Assembly: GCA_046295675.1 (NCBI GenBank)
Contig: JBKBMW010000017.1
Coordinates: 1 to 15,350, forward strand
From: JAOAJF01 sp046295675
Lineage (GTDB): Archaea > Micrarchaeota > Micrarchaeia > Anstonellales > Anstonellaceae
Reading direction: 5' to 3'
DNA length: 15,350 nucleotides
Position 1 is the stretch's first letter; each line of letters begins with the position of its first letter. Below are positions 6,741-14,477 of this stretch, in pieces. The notes beneath the pieces were generated by a model. The model searched no databases. It was not told the origin of the DNA and was given only the letters and a program-made list of their open reading frames with translations. Made by a program: the position numbers and the translations under genes.

Positions 6741-6753
6741 AAAAATATCAAAA

Positions 6754-6797
6754 ACCTTAAAACTTAAAAATCAATTCCTCTAAATTTATATTGGTGA
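6754..6797. promoter_or_regulatory. Divergent promoter region between membrane protein and ferredoxin genes
   Basis: Two overlapping A/T boxes (CTTAAAACTTAAAAAT, 6756-6771) lie between the divergent starts. ACTTAAAAAT at 6762-6771 is about 26 bp before the ferredoxin ribosome binding site GGTGA (6793-6797), so that leader would be very short. On the other strand TTTTTAAG is about 25-30 bp before the minus-strand ATG, consistent with a leaderless transcript. Confidence 0.35.
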
Positions 6798-6802
6798 AAA
6801 AA

Positions 6803-7084
6803 ATGCCAAAAATAACTTTTAAAAAAGAAAATTTAGTCTTAGAGGTTCCAGCAGGTTCAAAATTAGTGGATATAGCAGAAAAGTCAGGGGCAAATATAAA
6901 TTTTTCATGCAAAGAAGGAGTTTGTTTGACTTGTCTGATAAATATTTTAGATGGAATGGAAAATCTCAATCCAAAAACAGAAAACGAGAAAGCAACATTA
7001 GAAGCTTTCGGAGCAGGACCAAATCAAAGGCTAGCTTGCCAGGTAATAGTAAACGGAGATGTAGTAATTGAGACTCTGGATTAA
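6803..7084 (+). CDS. [2Fe-2S] ferredoxin
   Basis: This is a soluble electron carrier of 93 residues with the plant/adrenodoxin-type beta-grasp fold. From the ATG at 6803 the cluster ligands are Cys36, Cys41, Cys44 and Cys79, spaced C-x4-C-x2-C and then 34 residues to the last, in the context SCKEGVCLTC and LACQV. The whole length is one fdx domain. The frame is open from a TTG at 6791, but GGTGA at 6793-6797 stands five bases before the ATG at 6803, which decides the start. The gene ends 13 bases before tRNA-Ser on the same strand, so the two are probably transcribed together. Its redox partner is not in the window. Confidence 0.92.
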   Translation: MPKITFKKENLVLEVPAGSKLVDIAEKSGANINFSCKEGVCLTCLINILDGMENLNPKTENEKATLEAFGAGPNQRLACQVIVNGDVVIETLD

Positions 7085-7097
7085 TGCTTTAATCTTT

Positions 7098-7180
7098 GCC
7101 GGTGTCGCATAACCTGGTAGTGCGCTGGTCTTGAAAACCAGTCCCTTACGGGATTGCAGGTTCAAATCCTGCCGCCGGCG
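7098..7180 (+). tRNA. tRNA-Ser(UGA)
   Basis: This is a class II tRNA. The acceptor is GCCGGTG with CGCCGGC (one U-G pair) and discriminator G, as expected for serine. The D stem GCA/TGC is short. The anticodon stem is CTGGT/ACCAG with loop CTTGAAA, giving anticodon TGA (reads UCA). The long variable arm is TCCC-TTAC-GGGA, and the T arm is GCAGG-TTCAAAT-CCTGC. CCA is not encoded and no intron is seen. It follows the ferredoxin stop by 13 bases and converges on rfcS. Confidence 0.95.
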
Positions 7181-7191
7181 ATTTTTTCTTT
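7181..7191 (+). terminator. T-run after tRNA-Ser
   Basis: Six T residues, a C and three T residues directly follow the tRNA discriminator base. They likely terminate the ferredoxin-tRNA transcript in the ten-base gap before the converging rfcS stop. Confidence 0.45.
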
Positions 7192-8186
7192 CATCTTTCA
7201 AATTTTTCTTTTTGTTTCTGTCCAATTTTTAAAAATTGACCCAAGGCAGCTTCTAGTTGTATTACTTCATTTGCCCCTTCAACTAATCTAAAATTATATT
7301 CTCCAATTTTATCTATTAAATCAACTTTTAGTTTTTCATCAATTTTTAGGTTATCTACTTCTCTAAACATTTGAATTAAAACATCTTCTCCAGATAAACC
7401 ATATTCTATCATAAGCTTATGTAGTTTTTCTCTTGCTTCTAAAATTTGGCCTTGCAATGCAAATTCCATCATTTCTAATATTTCTTTTGGCCTTGCTCTT
7501 GCACTATATTTAAAAACTCTTTCTTCTGTTATTTTTTTAGTATGTAAAGCAATTCCTTGCATTGCATTAATCAATTTTCGCATATCTCCTTCTGCAACAT
7601 ATTTTAATGCTTGGTAGCCTCCTTTATCTATTTCAAGCTTTTCTGCTTTTGCAATTCTCTCAACCATCTCCTCAATCTCTTTTTCTTCTAAAGGTTTAAA
7701 TCGTAAAACAGAACAGCGGGACTGAATTGGTTCAATTATTTTGGAAGAGTAATTTGCCCCTAAAATAAATCTTGTGTTTGTAGCATACATCTCCATAGTC
7801 CTTCTCAAAGCTGATTGTGCATCTGCAGTTAAAGAATCTGCTTCGTCTAAAAATATTATTTTAAAGGGAACATCAGAAATAGGCATGCTTCTGGCAAATT
7901 CTTTTATTTTTCCTCTAACAACATCAATTCCTCGTTCATCTGAAGCGTTCATCTCAAGCAAGCATTCTCCAACACTTTCATTATATAACTCATTTGCTAA
8001 AGCCAATGTAGCAGTGGTTTTTCCACATCCAGGAGGTCCAGCAAAAAGAAGATGAGGCATATTTTTTTCTCTTACAAAATGCTTAAGAGAATTAACAATC
8101 TCTTTTTGCCCAATTATATCATCTAATTTTTTTGGTCTATACTTCTCTGTCCATGGAGTAATATCTATTTTTTCTGTCTTTTCCAT
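7191..8186 (-). CDS. rfcS: Replication factor C small subunit (clamp loader)
   Basis: This is the AAA+ ATPase subunit of the clamp loader that opens and loads the PCNA ring on primed DNA. It has 331 residues, the normal size. The N-terminal box WTEKYRPKKLDDIIGQ (12-27) is typical. Walker A is GPPGCGKT (50-57), Walker B is FLDEAD (112-117), a sensor 1 stretch (ILGANYSSKI) is near 141-150, and the arginine-finger SRC motif is at 156-158 (QSRCSVLRF). The C-terminal collar domain (about 230-325) is helical. No intein is present, although archaeal rfcS genes often carry one. The large subunit rfcL is not adjacent. It runs toward tRNA-Ser and away from ileS. Confidence 0.97.
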   Translation of the reverse strand: MEKTEKIDITPWTEKYRPKKLDDIIGQKEIVNSLKHFVREKNMPHLLFAGPPGCGKTTATLALANELYNESVGECLLEMNASDERGIDVVRGKIKEFARSMPISDVPFKIIFLDEADSLTADAQSALRRTMEMYATNTRFILGANYSSKIIEPIQSRCSVLRFKPLEEKEIEEMVERIAKAEKLEIDKGGYQALKYVAEGDMRKLINAMQGIALHTKKITEERVFKYSARARPKEILEMMEFALQGQILEAREKLHKLMIEYGLSGEDVLIQMFREVDNLKIDEKLKVDLIDKIGEYNFRLVEGANEVIQLEAALGQFLKIGQKQKEKFER

Positions 8187-8210
8187 GTTTTAGTTTTTTG
8201 AAGTTTTAAT

Positions 8211-8220
8211 TTTTATATTT
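8211..8220 (-). promoter_or_regulatory. TATA box of rfcS
   Basis: On the minus strand AAATATAAAA is centred about 29 bp before the ATG (8186). That spacing puts the transcript start at or within a few bases of the start codon. No GGTGA is present, so the rfcS message is probably leaderless. Confidence 0.5.
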
Positions 8221-8345
8221 ATCTCTTTTTATTTCTTAAATTTTAAAAAACATTTTTAATTTTTTTCTAGAAGTATTTAGCAAAAGAATAATCTTTATTC
8301 TCACTTTTTTGATACAAAATAATTTTAATCTATTGCTCTATATTA

Positions 8346-8389
8346 TTTTTATACAACTTAGACAATTCTAAAAAACACTTAGAAGTTGA
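8346..8389 (+). promoter_or_regulatory. Promoter and weak ribosome binding site of ileS
   Basis: TTTTTATAC at 8346-8354 is a TATA-like box that would start transcription near 8376. AGTTGAT before the ATG (8394) is a one-base variant of GGTGAT. The same AGTTGATTTTATG string precedes the L4 gene. The rest of the 207-bp gap between the divergent rfcS and ileS shows only A/T-rich sequence. Confidence 0.4.
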
Positions 8390-8393
8390 TTTT

Positions 8394-11300
8394 ATGTTTG
8401 ATCTCAAAAAAATAGAAGAGGAAATCTTAGACTATTGGAAAATAAATGAAATTTACCAAAAAACAAAGCAAAAAAATGCAGCTGGAAAAAAATTCTTCTT
8501 TTGTGATGGTCCTCCATATGCAACTGGACAGATTCATCCAGGTACTGCTTGGAACAAGTGTCTTAAGGATAGTATATTGCGCTTTTTTAGAGCAAATGGT
8601 TATATTGTGTTTGATAAACCTGGTTATGACACACACGGCCTTCCGATAGAAGTAAAAGTTGAGCAATTATTGGGAATAAAAGACAAAAGGGAAATAGAAA
8701 AATATGGATTAGAAAAATTTATCAAAGAATGTAAAAAGTTTGCATCTGAAAATATACAAACCATTTCCTCACAATTTTATAGATGCGGGGTTTGGATGGA
8801 TTGGGATAATCCTTACATTACATACGAAAATTATTATATAAGTTCAATATGGGAAACAATAAAAGCAGCAGATGAAAAAGGTTTATTAAAAGAAGGCGAG
8901 TATGTAGTTCCATACTCCCCAGATTCCCAAACTTCACTTGCAAATTACGAGCTTGAATATCATGATAGGGAAGATCCATCTATTTTTGTAAGATTCAAAC
9001 TAAAAGATAAAGAGAACGAGTATTTTTTGATTTGGACTACCACTCCATGGACATTGGTAGCCAATAAGGCAATAATGGTCCATCCACTTTACAACTATAT
9101 TAAAGTCAAAATTGATAATGAATTTTATTATATTGCAAAAGATTTGGAAAAAAAATTAAATGAAATTTTTCCTAACAAACAGTATACCATTGTCTCTACA
9201 TTAAGTGGAAAAAAATTAGAAGGAACATTTTACCTTCATCCTCTTCAGGATAATATCAAATATCAATTTGATAGAAAAGTAATTCTTTCTGATCAATATG
9301 TAACTTTGGAAGAAGGAACAGGTCTTGTACACACTGCACCAGGGCATGGGCCTGAGGATTTTAGAGCATGCAAGGCTTATGGCATAGAGCCATTTTGCCC
9401 AGTGGACCAAACAGGAAGATATACTTCAGAGGCAGGAAAATATAAAGGAATGAAAGTTTTGGAAGCAAATGAAGTTATCATAGAAGATTTAAAAAAAGCC
9501 AATGCACTTGTCTATCAAACAAAAATTGTCCATCGTTATCCGCATGATTGGAGGAAAAAAACTCCCCTTATTTATATTACTACTCATCAATGGTTTATTT
9601 CAATTTCTGATTTAAAAGAAAAGATGTTAGAAGAAATTGATAGAAATATAAATTTTCATCCAGATTTTGCAAAAACAAGGTTTAGGGACTTTGTAAAATC
9701 TGCTCCAGATTGGTGTATATCTCGCCAAAGATACTGGGGAGCTCCTCTTCCAATATGGATTTGTGAAAAATGTTCAAAAAGAAAAGTGATCGGTTCAATT
9801 AAGGAACTTCCTGACAAAACCATTGAACTTCATCGTCCTTATATTGATAAAATAAAATTCAGTTGCCCAGAATGTGGGGGGGTAATGCATAGAGTAAAGG
9901 ATATCCTGGATGTTTGGTTTGATTCTGGAAATGCTGTTTGGGCCCAGTTTACTGAAAAAGAAAAAGAAAAACTAAACTTTAGCGAATACATATGCGATTT
10001 TATAATTGAAGGAAAAGATCAAACAAGGGGATGGTTTTACTCGCTTCTTGGTTCTTCTATGATTTTGTATGACAAAACCTGCTACAAAAATTTAACTATG
10101 CATGGTTTTTTTGTAGATGAAAAAGGAGAAAAAATGTCAAAATCTATTGGTAATTTTGTTCCATTGGAAGAAATGTTAAATAAATACGGAGCAGATTCCT
10201 TTAGATTATGGGGCTTGAGTTCCACCACTTGGGATGATTTAAAATTTAGCTGGACAGCTTTAGAAGAATCAAAACGAGTTCTCTCTATTATATACAATAT
10301 GGGTATTTGGCTAAATAGATTTTATCATCCGCCTTCTCCATCTGAGGAAATAAAGGAGGAAATTGAGGACATTTGGCTTAAATCAAAGATGCAAAATGTC
10401 ATAGAAAAAGTTACTCTTTCTTTTGAGAATTTCGAGCCATTTGAAGGTTTAGAAGCATTAAAAACATTTTTAGTAGAAGATATTTCTAGATTTTATCTAA
10501 AAAAAATAAAACCAAGAGTTGTAAATAAACAAAATGATGCTGCAGCACTTCAAACATTTTACAACTGCTTTTTTACTGCACTAAAGCTTCTAAACCCATA
10601 TTGTCCGTTCATTTCAGAATATCTTTATATTAAATGTTTCAAACAATATGAAAAAGCAGAATCAATCAATCTCTTTGATTGGCCAAGCCCAAATCCAGGA
10701 GCAAAAAATTTATTGGTTGAAACACAATTAGATTCTGCATTAAAAGTAGTTTCTGCTATCTCAAAGGCAAGAACAGCTGCCAATTTAAAACTTCGCTGGC
10801 CAGTACAAAAAGTTTTGATTTGTACAAACTCATTGCAAATACAGAAGGTTTTAGAAAACACTACGGAGTTAATAAAATCTCTTTCTAATACTTTGGAAAT
10901 AGAGTTCAATTGTCCAAATTCTTCATATCAAGTAAATTTAAATGTAGGGGAAATAGGGGCAAAATACAAATCAGACTCGCCAATGATTATTTCAGAATTA
11001 AAAAAATTAAGCCCAGAGCAAATTGTCCAAAAACTCCAACAAAATTCCTTAATTATAAAAGATAAATACCCAATCGACAATAAAATGGTGCAGGTAGTGG
11101 AGATGTTATCAGGATATTCTATTGCAGAGTTTGAGGGAGGAAAGGTTTATGTAAGTTGTTTGATGGATGTAGAGCTATTTTCAAAAGCAATGTTAAAGGA
11201 GATAATACGAAGAATCCAGCAGATGCGAAAAGAATTAAATTTAGTTAATAGTGATAAAATAAATTGTTTTATTGAAGGAGATGCTGAATTAGTAAAACTC

Positions 11301-11429
11301 TCTTATGATAATAAGGAGCAAATTCAAAAAATTACAAATTCTATTCTGGTTGATTCTCTTACTTCTGCAGATTTATCCAAGGATTGGTTTATAGAAGACA
11401 AAAAGATCAATATCAAAATAAAAAAATAA
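8394..11429 (+). CDS. ileS: Isoleucyl-tRNA synthetase
   Basis: This class I enzyme charges tRNA-Ile in the cytoplasm, with an editing domain that removes mischarged valine. It has 1011 residues, usual for archaeal/eukaryotic-type IleRS. The first signature is HPGT (48-51) in GPPYATGQIHPGTAWN. The editing domain carries WTTTPWT (214-220) and a later GTGLVHTAPGHGPEDF. A four-cysteine zinc site is at C457, C460, C491 and C494, followed by DVWFDSG (506-512). KMSKS is at 580-584. The anticodon-binding and C-terminal regions complete the protein to the stop, so it is intact. The ATG leaves a normal N-terminus (MFDLKKIEEEILDYW). It diverges from rfcS; a small membrane-protein gene follows after 73 bases. 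Confidence 0.98.
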   Translation: MFDLKKIEEEILDYWKINEIYQKTKQKNAAGKKFFFCDGPPYATGQIHPGTAWNKCLKDSILRFFRANGYIVFDKPGYDTHGLPIEVKVEQLLGIKDKREIEKYGLEKFIKECKKFASENIQTISSQFYRCGVWMDWDNPYITYENYYISSIWETIKAADEKGLLKEGEYVVPYSPDSQTSLANYELEYHDREDPSIFVRFKLKDKENEYFLIWTTTPWTLVANKAIMVHPLYNYIKVKIDNEFYYIAKDLEKKLNEIFPNKQYTIVSTLSGKKLEGTFYLHPLQDNIKYQFDRKVILSDQYVTLEEGTGLVHTAPGHGPEDFRACKAYGIEPFCPVDQTGRYTSEAGKYKGMKVLEANEVIIEDLKKANALVYQTKIVHRYPHDWRKKTPLIYITTHQWFISISDLKEKMLEEIDRNINFHPDFAKTRFRDFVKSAPDWCISRQRYWGAPLPIWICEKCSKRKVIGSIKELPDKTIELHRPYIDKIKFSCPECGGVMHRVKDILDVWFDSGNAVWAQFTEKEKEKLNFSEYICDFIIEGKDQTRGWFYSLLGSSMILYDKTCYKNLTMHGFFVDEKGEKMSKSIGNFVPLEEMLNKYGADSFRLWGLSSTTWDDLKFSWTALEESKRVLSIIYNMGIWLNRFYHPPSPSEEIKEEIEDIWLKSKMQNVIEKVTLSFENFEPFEGLEALKTFLVEDISRFYLKKIKPRVVNKQNDAAALQTFYNCFFTALKLLNPYCPFISEYLYIKCFKQYEKAESINLFDWPSPNPGAKNLLVETQLDSALKVVSAISKARTAANLKLRWPVQKVLICTNSLQIQKVLENTTELIKSLSNTLEIEFNCPNSSYQVNLNVGEIGAKYKSDSPMIISELKKLSPEQIVQKLQQNSLIIKDKYPIDNKMVQVVEMLSGYSIAEFEGGKVYVSCLMDVELFSKAMLKEIIRRIQQMRKELNLVNSDKINCFIEGDAELVKLSYDNKEQIQKITNSILVDSLTSADLSKDWFIEDKKINIKIKK

Positions 11430-11502
11430 ATAGTGAATAAAAAAATACAAAAAAGATAAGAAATACAAAACAATTATTAACCTATTTTATTAATTTATTC
11501 TT

Positions 11503-11667
11503 ATGGTAAAAACAAAACAAAAATTTTTTTTTCCTGGTTTTATAATCGGGTTGTTAGCTTTATTATGGTTAGCAGCAGAATACAAAATATTTCAAACTTC
11601 CATCCCTATCGGTCCATTTGGGCTTTTGGCAGTTGCTATCTCCTTTTTTATCTTAACAAAAGAATGA
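11503..11667 (+). CDS. Small two-helix membrane protein
   Basis: This 54-residue frame has a clear architecture: a basic N-terminus (MVKTKQK), a first hydrophobic helix (about 8-24, ending LLWLAAE), a short loop containing SIPIGPFG, and a second helix (about 36-50) ending in LTKE. Both ends would be cytoplasmic. I do not know a family. It has no GGTGA and may be leaderless or translated after ileS. The following gene starts 17 bases after its stop with its own GGTGA, suggesting one transcript. Codon composition and the paired helices make a real gene likely. Confidence 0.6.
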   Translation: MVKTKQKFFFPGFIIGLLALLWLAAEYKIFQTSIPIGPFGLLAVAISFFILTKE

Positions 11668-11684
11668 AATTATAGGTGAAGAAA

Positions 11685-12020
11685 ATGAAAGTTGTATATC
11701 AAACAAATTTAGAAAACAAAAAAAAGATTACAGAATTATTGGAGTCTGATCCATATGGAGAACAAAAAGAAGGAAAATTTAAAGGCATGAGTTTTTCAAG
11801 ACTTGGTTATAAAATAAAGGAAGGCGGGCTTATTGATGAAGACAAAAATCTTCTTTATATCATTTTTAGAGGGGGAGAGGAATATTTACCTTTTTTAGAA
11901 AATTATCTAAAAGATATTGCAACAAAATGTGATCAAAAAACTACAGAAAGAATAATAAAAAAAATTGAAGAAGAGGAGAATTCTGCAGAGCAAGGGATGG
12001 GGGCTATTTTTGATTTATAA
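11685..12020 (+). CDS. Conserved-looking small protein of unknown function
   Basis: This is a 111-residue soluble protein without a family I recognise. It begins with a beta strand (MKVVYQTNL) and has a central region SFSRLGYKIKEGGLI, then a strand-helix unit in which DKNLLYIIFRGGEEYLPF stands out. A Lys/Glu-rich helix and the tail EQGMGAIFDL close it. It has no membrane helix and one cysteine. GGTGA at 11675-11679 precedes the ATG at 11685 by five bases, which sets the start even though the frame is open from a GTG at 11676. It lies 17 bases after the two-helix membrane gene and 8 bases before the phosphoribosyltransferase gene, so it is likely in an operon with both. Confidence 0.75.
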   Translation: MKVVYQTNLENKKKITELLESDPYGEQKEGKFKGMSFSRLGYKIKEGGLIDEDKNLLYIIFRGGEEYLPFLENYLKDIATKCDQKTTERIIKKIEEEENSAEQGMGAIFDL

Positions 12021-12028
12021 GTGAGAAA

Positions 12029-12502
12029 ATGAAATTTCTTAGCCTTAATTGGCAGGATATAGAAATCCTATGTTCCAAACTTTCAGAAAAAATAATAAAT
12101 AAAAACTTTAATCCTGATCTAATTATCGGTATCTCTAGGGGTGGACTAGTACCAACAAGACTTTTATCTGATCTTTTAAACATAAAAAATGTTGCAACTA
12201 TTAGGTTGGAGATTTATAAAAAAAAAAACAACAAAAACAAAAAACCAAAACTCCTCCAACCTTTGGCAATAAATATAAAAAACAAAAAAGTTTTAGTAGT
12301 GGATGATGTTTCTGATAGTGGAACAAGTCTAAAATTTATTAAAAAATATCTCAAAGAAAAAAAACCACACGAAATAAAATTTGCAACACTCCATCTAAAA
12401 CCAAATGCAACTTTTATTCCTGATTTTTATGTTACTAAAACTTCATCTTGGATTATTTATCCATGGGAAAAAAAAGAAGTTGCAAGAGAGCTTAAGGCTT
12501 AA
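12029..12502 (+). CDS. Purine-type phosphoribosyltransferase
   Basis: This type I phosphoribosyltransferase (157 residues) transfers ribose-phosphate from PRPP to a base in nucleotide salvage. The PRPP-binding loop VLVVDDVSDSGTS lies at 88-100, the pyrophosphate-binding loop GISRGG is at 34-39, and SWIIYPWEKKE near 140-150 is the tail seen in xanthine-guanine/hypoxanthine phosphoribosyltransferases of archaea. The segment 64-76 is Lys/Asn-rich and looks like a flexible hood loop. The base used cannot be told from sequence alone. AGTGA precedes the ATG by four bases and overlaps the end of the upstream unknown gene, so the two are cotranscribed. The ribosomal operon starts separately downstream. 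Confidence 0.88.
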   Translation: MKFLSLNWQDIEILCSKLSEKIINKNFNPDLIIGISRGGLVPTRLLSDLLNIKNVATIRLEIYKKKNNKNKKPKLLQPLAINIKNKKVLVVDDVSDSGTSLKFIKKYLKEKKPHEIKFATLHLKPNATFIPDFYVTKTSSWIIYPWEKKEVARELKA

Positions 12503-12539
12503 AAACTACTTAAAAACTTCTTCTAATAAAAATGATAAC

Positions 12540-12713
12540 CTTTTTAAATCTTTGTTTCCATATTTTATTTTAAGTCTCTTTATTTTAGAGACGACACTTC
12601 TATCCTCTTAGGGTAGAAATCGTAATTGATGTGTTTTTGTTCTCTGAAAAATGAGGACAAATACATCGCCTTTGAGTTATTTTCGTTTAGTATATTTATT
12701 CAATGGTGAAAAA
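12540..12713 (+). promoter_or_regulatory. Promoter and structured leader of the ribosomal operon
   Basis: A TATA-like CTTTTTAAAT at 12540-12549 would start transcription near 12570. The leader can then fold into three hairpins. The first is GTCTCT (12574-12579) with AGAGAC (12587-12592). The second is TCTATCC (12599-12605) with GGGTAGA (12611-12617, one U-G). The third is longer: GATGTGTTT (12628-12636) with AAATACATC (12659-12667), then after two bulged T, GTTCTC (12639-12644) with GAGGAC (12653-12658), and loop TGAAAAAT. GGTGA at 12705-12709 and the L3 ATG at 12714 follow. The gap contains no other gene. Confidence 0.5.
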
Positions 12714-13649
12714 ATGTCTAAAAACAACAGGCCAAGAAAAGGTTCTTTGGCTTTTAGGCCAAGAAAAAGAGCAAAAAAACAACTACCGCTTATAAATTTT
12801 TGGCCAAAAATTTCAGTTCCAACATTAACTGGGTTTGCTGGCTATAAAGTTGGTATGCGATCAGTTTCTTTTATTGATGACTCCAGTTCGCCAACTGCAA
12901 ATAGTGAAGTGGTAGTGCCAGTAACTCTTTTGGAAGTACCTCCTTTAGTTATTTATGGAATTAGGGGATTTAAAAATAAACAAATTTTAAAGGATCAATT
13001 AACACAAGACGAAAATATTTTAAAAACCCTAAAAATCAAAAAACCAAAAAATTTTCAGGAGCTAAAAGCAGAAGAATTGGATGATGTTTTTGTATTGGCT
13101 TATACTCAACCAAAACTCTGCGGCTTTGGAAAAAAAAGAATAGATAAAATGATGATAGGTATTGGGGGAAAAAATGTAGAAGAAAAACTCGCTTATGCCA
13201 AATCTATCTTAGGAAAAGAGATTAAGGCAAGTCAAATATTTAAAGAAGGGGAATATTTTGATGCAGTAGCAATAACTAAAGGAAAAGGCTGGCAAGGAGC
13301 TGTTAAAAGATTTGGAGTTTCTATTCAAAGAAGAAAAGCAACAGGAAAACGAAGGCATGTTGGAACTTTAGGAACCTTTGGATATGGGGCAGTTTTTTAT
13401 ACCACTCCAATGGCAGGACAAATGGGTTATCATAAAAGATTTGTTTATAATCTAAGGCTTTTGAAAATCTCTGATCAAAAAGAAGCAGGACTCAAAGGAG
13501 GTTATCCTCATTATGGGGAAGTAAAAAATGAATGTTTGATAATAAAAGGCTCTCTTCCAGGTCCTCAAAAAAGGCTAATAAGATTACGAAAAGCAGTTAG
13601 AAAATTGTCTTCTCAAATTAAAACTCCTCAAAATGTGGTATTATTATAA
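12714..13649 (+). CDS. rpl3: Large ribosomal subunit protein L3
   Basis: This protein binds 23S rRNA near the peptidyl transferase centre and nucleates 50S assembly. It has 311 residues, normal for archaeal L3. It opens with RPRKGSLAFRPRKRAK, and the long finger KRRHVGTLGTFGYGAVFYTT near residues 211-230 followed by MAGQMGYHKR is diagnostic. The frame is open upstream to an ATG at 12651, but that ATG sits in a predicted hairpin loop, while GGTGA lies four bases before the ATG at 12714, so the latter is chosen. First gene of the L3-L4-L23-L2 operon. Confidence 0.97.
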   Translation: MSKNNRPRKGSLAFRPRKRAKKQLPLINFWPKISVPTLTGFAGYKVGMRSVSFIDDSSSPTANSEVVVPVTLLEVPPLVIYGIRGFKNKQILKDQLTQDENILKTLKIKKPKNFQELKAEELDDVFVLAYTQPKLCGFGKKRIDKMMIGIGGKNVEEKLAYAKSILGKEIKASQIFKEGEYFDAVAITKGKGWQGAVKRFGVSIQRRKATGKRRHVGTLGTFGYGAVFYTTPMAGQMGYHKRFVYNLRLLKISDQKEAGLKGGYPHYGEVKNECLIIKGSLPGPQKRLIRLRKAVRKLSSQIKTPQNVVLL

Positions 13650-13660
13650 AAGTTGATTTT

Positions 13661-14464
13661 ATGAAAGAAGTCCCAGTATTTTCAGCCGATGGAAAGAAGA
13701 AAGAAAATATTGTTTTAGAGGAATTTTTCTTCACCCAAATAAACCCCTATCTAATAGCAAGAGCAGCTATAGCAGATCAAACAAAACAATATCAACCAAA
13801 AGGAAATTATATTTATGCAGGTCTTGAAACATCTGCAAAATACCGAGGAAGAAAAGATGATTTTGGTTCTTTAAAAAACCGAGGACAGGCAAAACTTCCA
13901 AGAGAAGTACTTCCAAAGGGAGGTTGGGGAAAGGTAAAGCGAATTCCATCAGCAGTAAAAGGTAGACGGGCACATCCCCCAAAAGTAGAGAAAAAAATTA
14001 TAGAAAAAATCAACAAAAAAGAATATAAAAAAGCTCTTTGTTCTGCTCTTTCGGCAATTACCCAATTAAATTTTGTTTTAAAACGAGGGCATAAAATAGA
14101 TCAAAATCTCTCTTTACCCATTATTTTAGAAGAAGAAAAAACACCTCTCAAAACTTCTGATGCTTTCAAATTATTTCAAAAAATAGGTATCGGAGAAGAT
14201 ATAAAAAGAGCAAAAGAAAAAACAAAAAAGAGAACAGGGGTTAGAAAAAGAAAAGGTGGCAAAAAAACACCAAAATCATTTTTATTAGTAGTTTCTGATC
14301 TATCTTCTCCTCTTGCCAAGGCTTCAAAAAATCTTCCAGGAGTAGATGTTGTAAATGCACAAAATCTAAAAGTACTGGATTTAGCACCAGGTACTCATTT
14401 TGGGAGATTAACAGTATTTAGTAAGCAAGCTTTGGAGGTATTAAAAGAAAGACTAAAGGTTTAA
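13661..14464 (+). CDS. rpl4: Large ribosomal subunit protein L4 (archaeal/eukaryotic type)
   Basis: This rRNA-binding protein lines the peptide exit tunnel. At 267 residues it has the archaeal/eukaryotic length. The tunnel loop is recognisable at about 60-108 (YRGRKDDFG, then GGWGKVKRIPSAVKGRRAHPP), and a basic stretch near 186-204 (KEKTKKRTGVRKRKGGKK) precedes the C-terminal fold with VDVVNAQNLKVLDLAPGTH. The start ATG is 11 bases after the L3 stop with the weak binding site AGTTGAT. The gene is intact and sits in its usual place. Confidence 0.97.
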   Translation: MKEVPVFSADGKKKENIVLEEFFFTQINPYLIARAAIADQTKQYQPKGNYIYAGLETSAKYRGRKDDFGSLKNRGQAKLPREVLPKGGWGKVKRIPSAVKGRRAHPPKVEKKIIEKINKKEYKKALCSALSAITQLNFVLKRGHKIDQNLSLPIILEEEKTPLKTSDAFKLFQKIGIGEDIKRAKEKTKKRTGVRKRKGGKKTPKSFLLVVSDLSSPLAKASKNLPGVDVVNAQNLKVLDLAPGTHFGRLTVFSKQALEVLKERLKV

Positions 14465-14477
14465 AGTTGTGATAACT

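Noticed and set aside
7031..7225. Minus-strand frame across tRNA-Ser
   Set aside because: It covers the tRNA and the ends of two well-supported genes, and its protein is just the complement of the tRNA.
8427..10909. Several minus-strand frames and one other plus-strand frame inside ileS
   Set aside because: All overlap conserved synthetase motifs and lack start signals.
12620..12680. C/D box small RNA in the L3 leader
   Set aside because: Imperfect box C-like and C'-like strings and one CTGA are present, but no proper downstream D box is found; the long hairpin explains the complementarity better.
12651..12713. 21 extra residues at the N-terminus of L3
   Set aside because: The upstream ATG lies in a predicted hairpin and has no binding site, while GGTGA stands four bases before ATG 12714, where the family's usual N-terminus begins.
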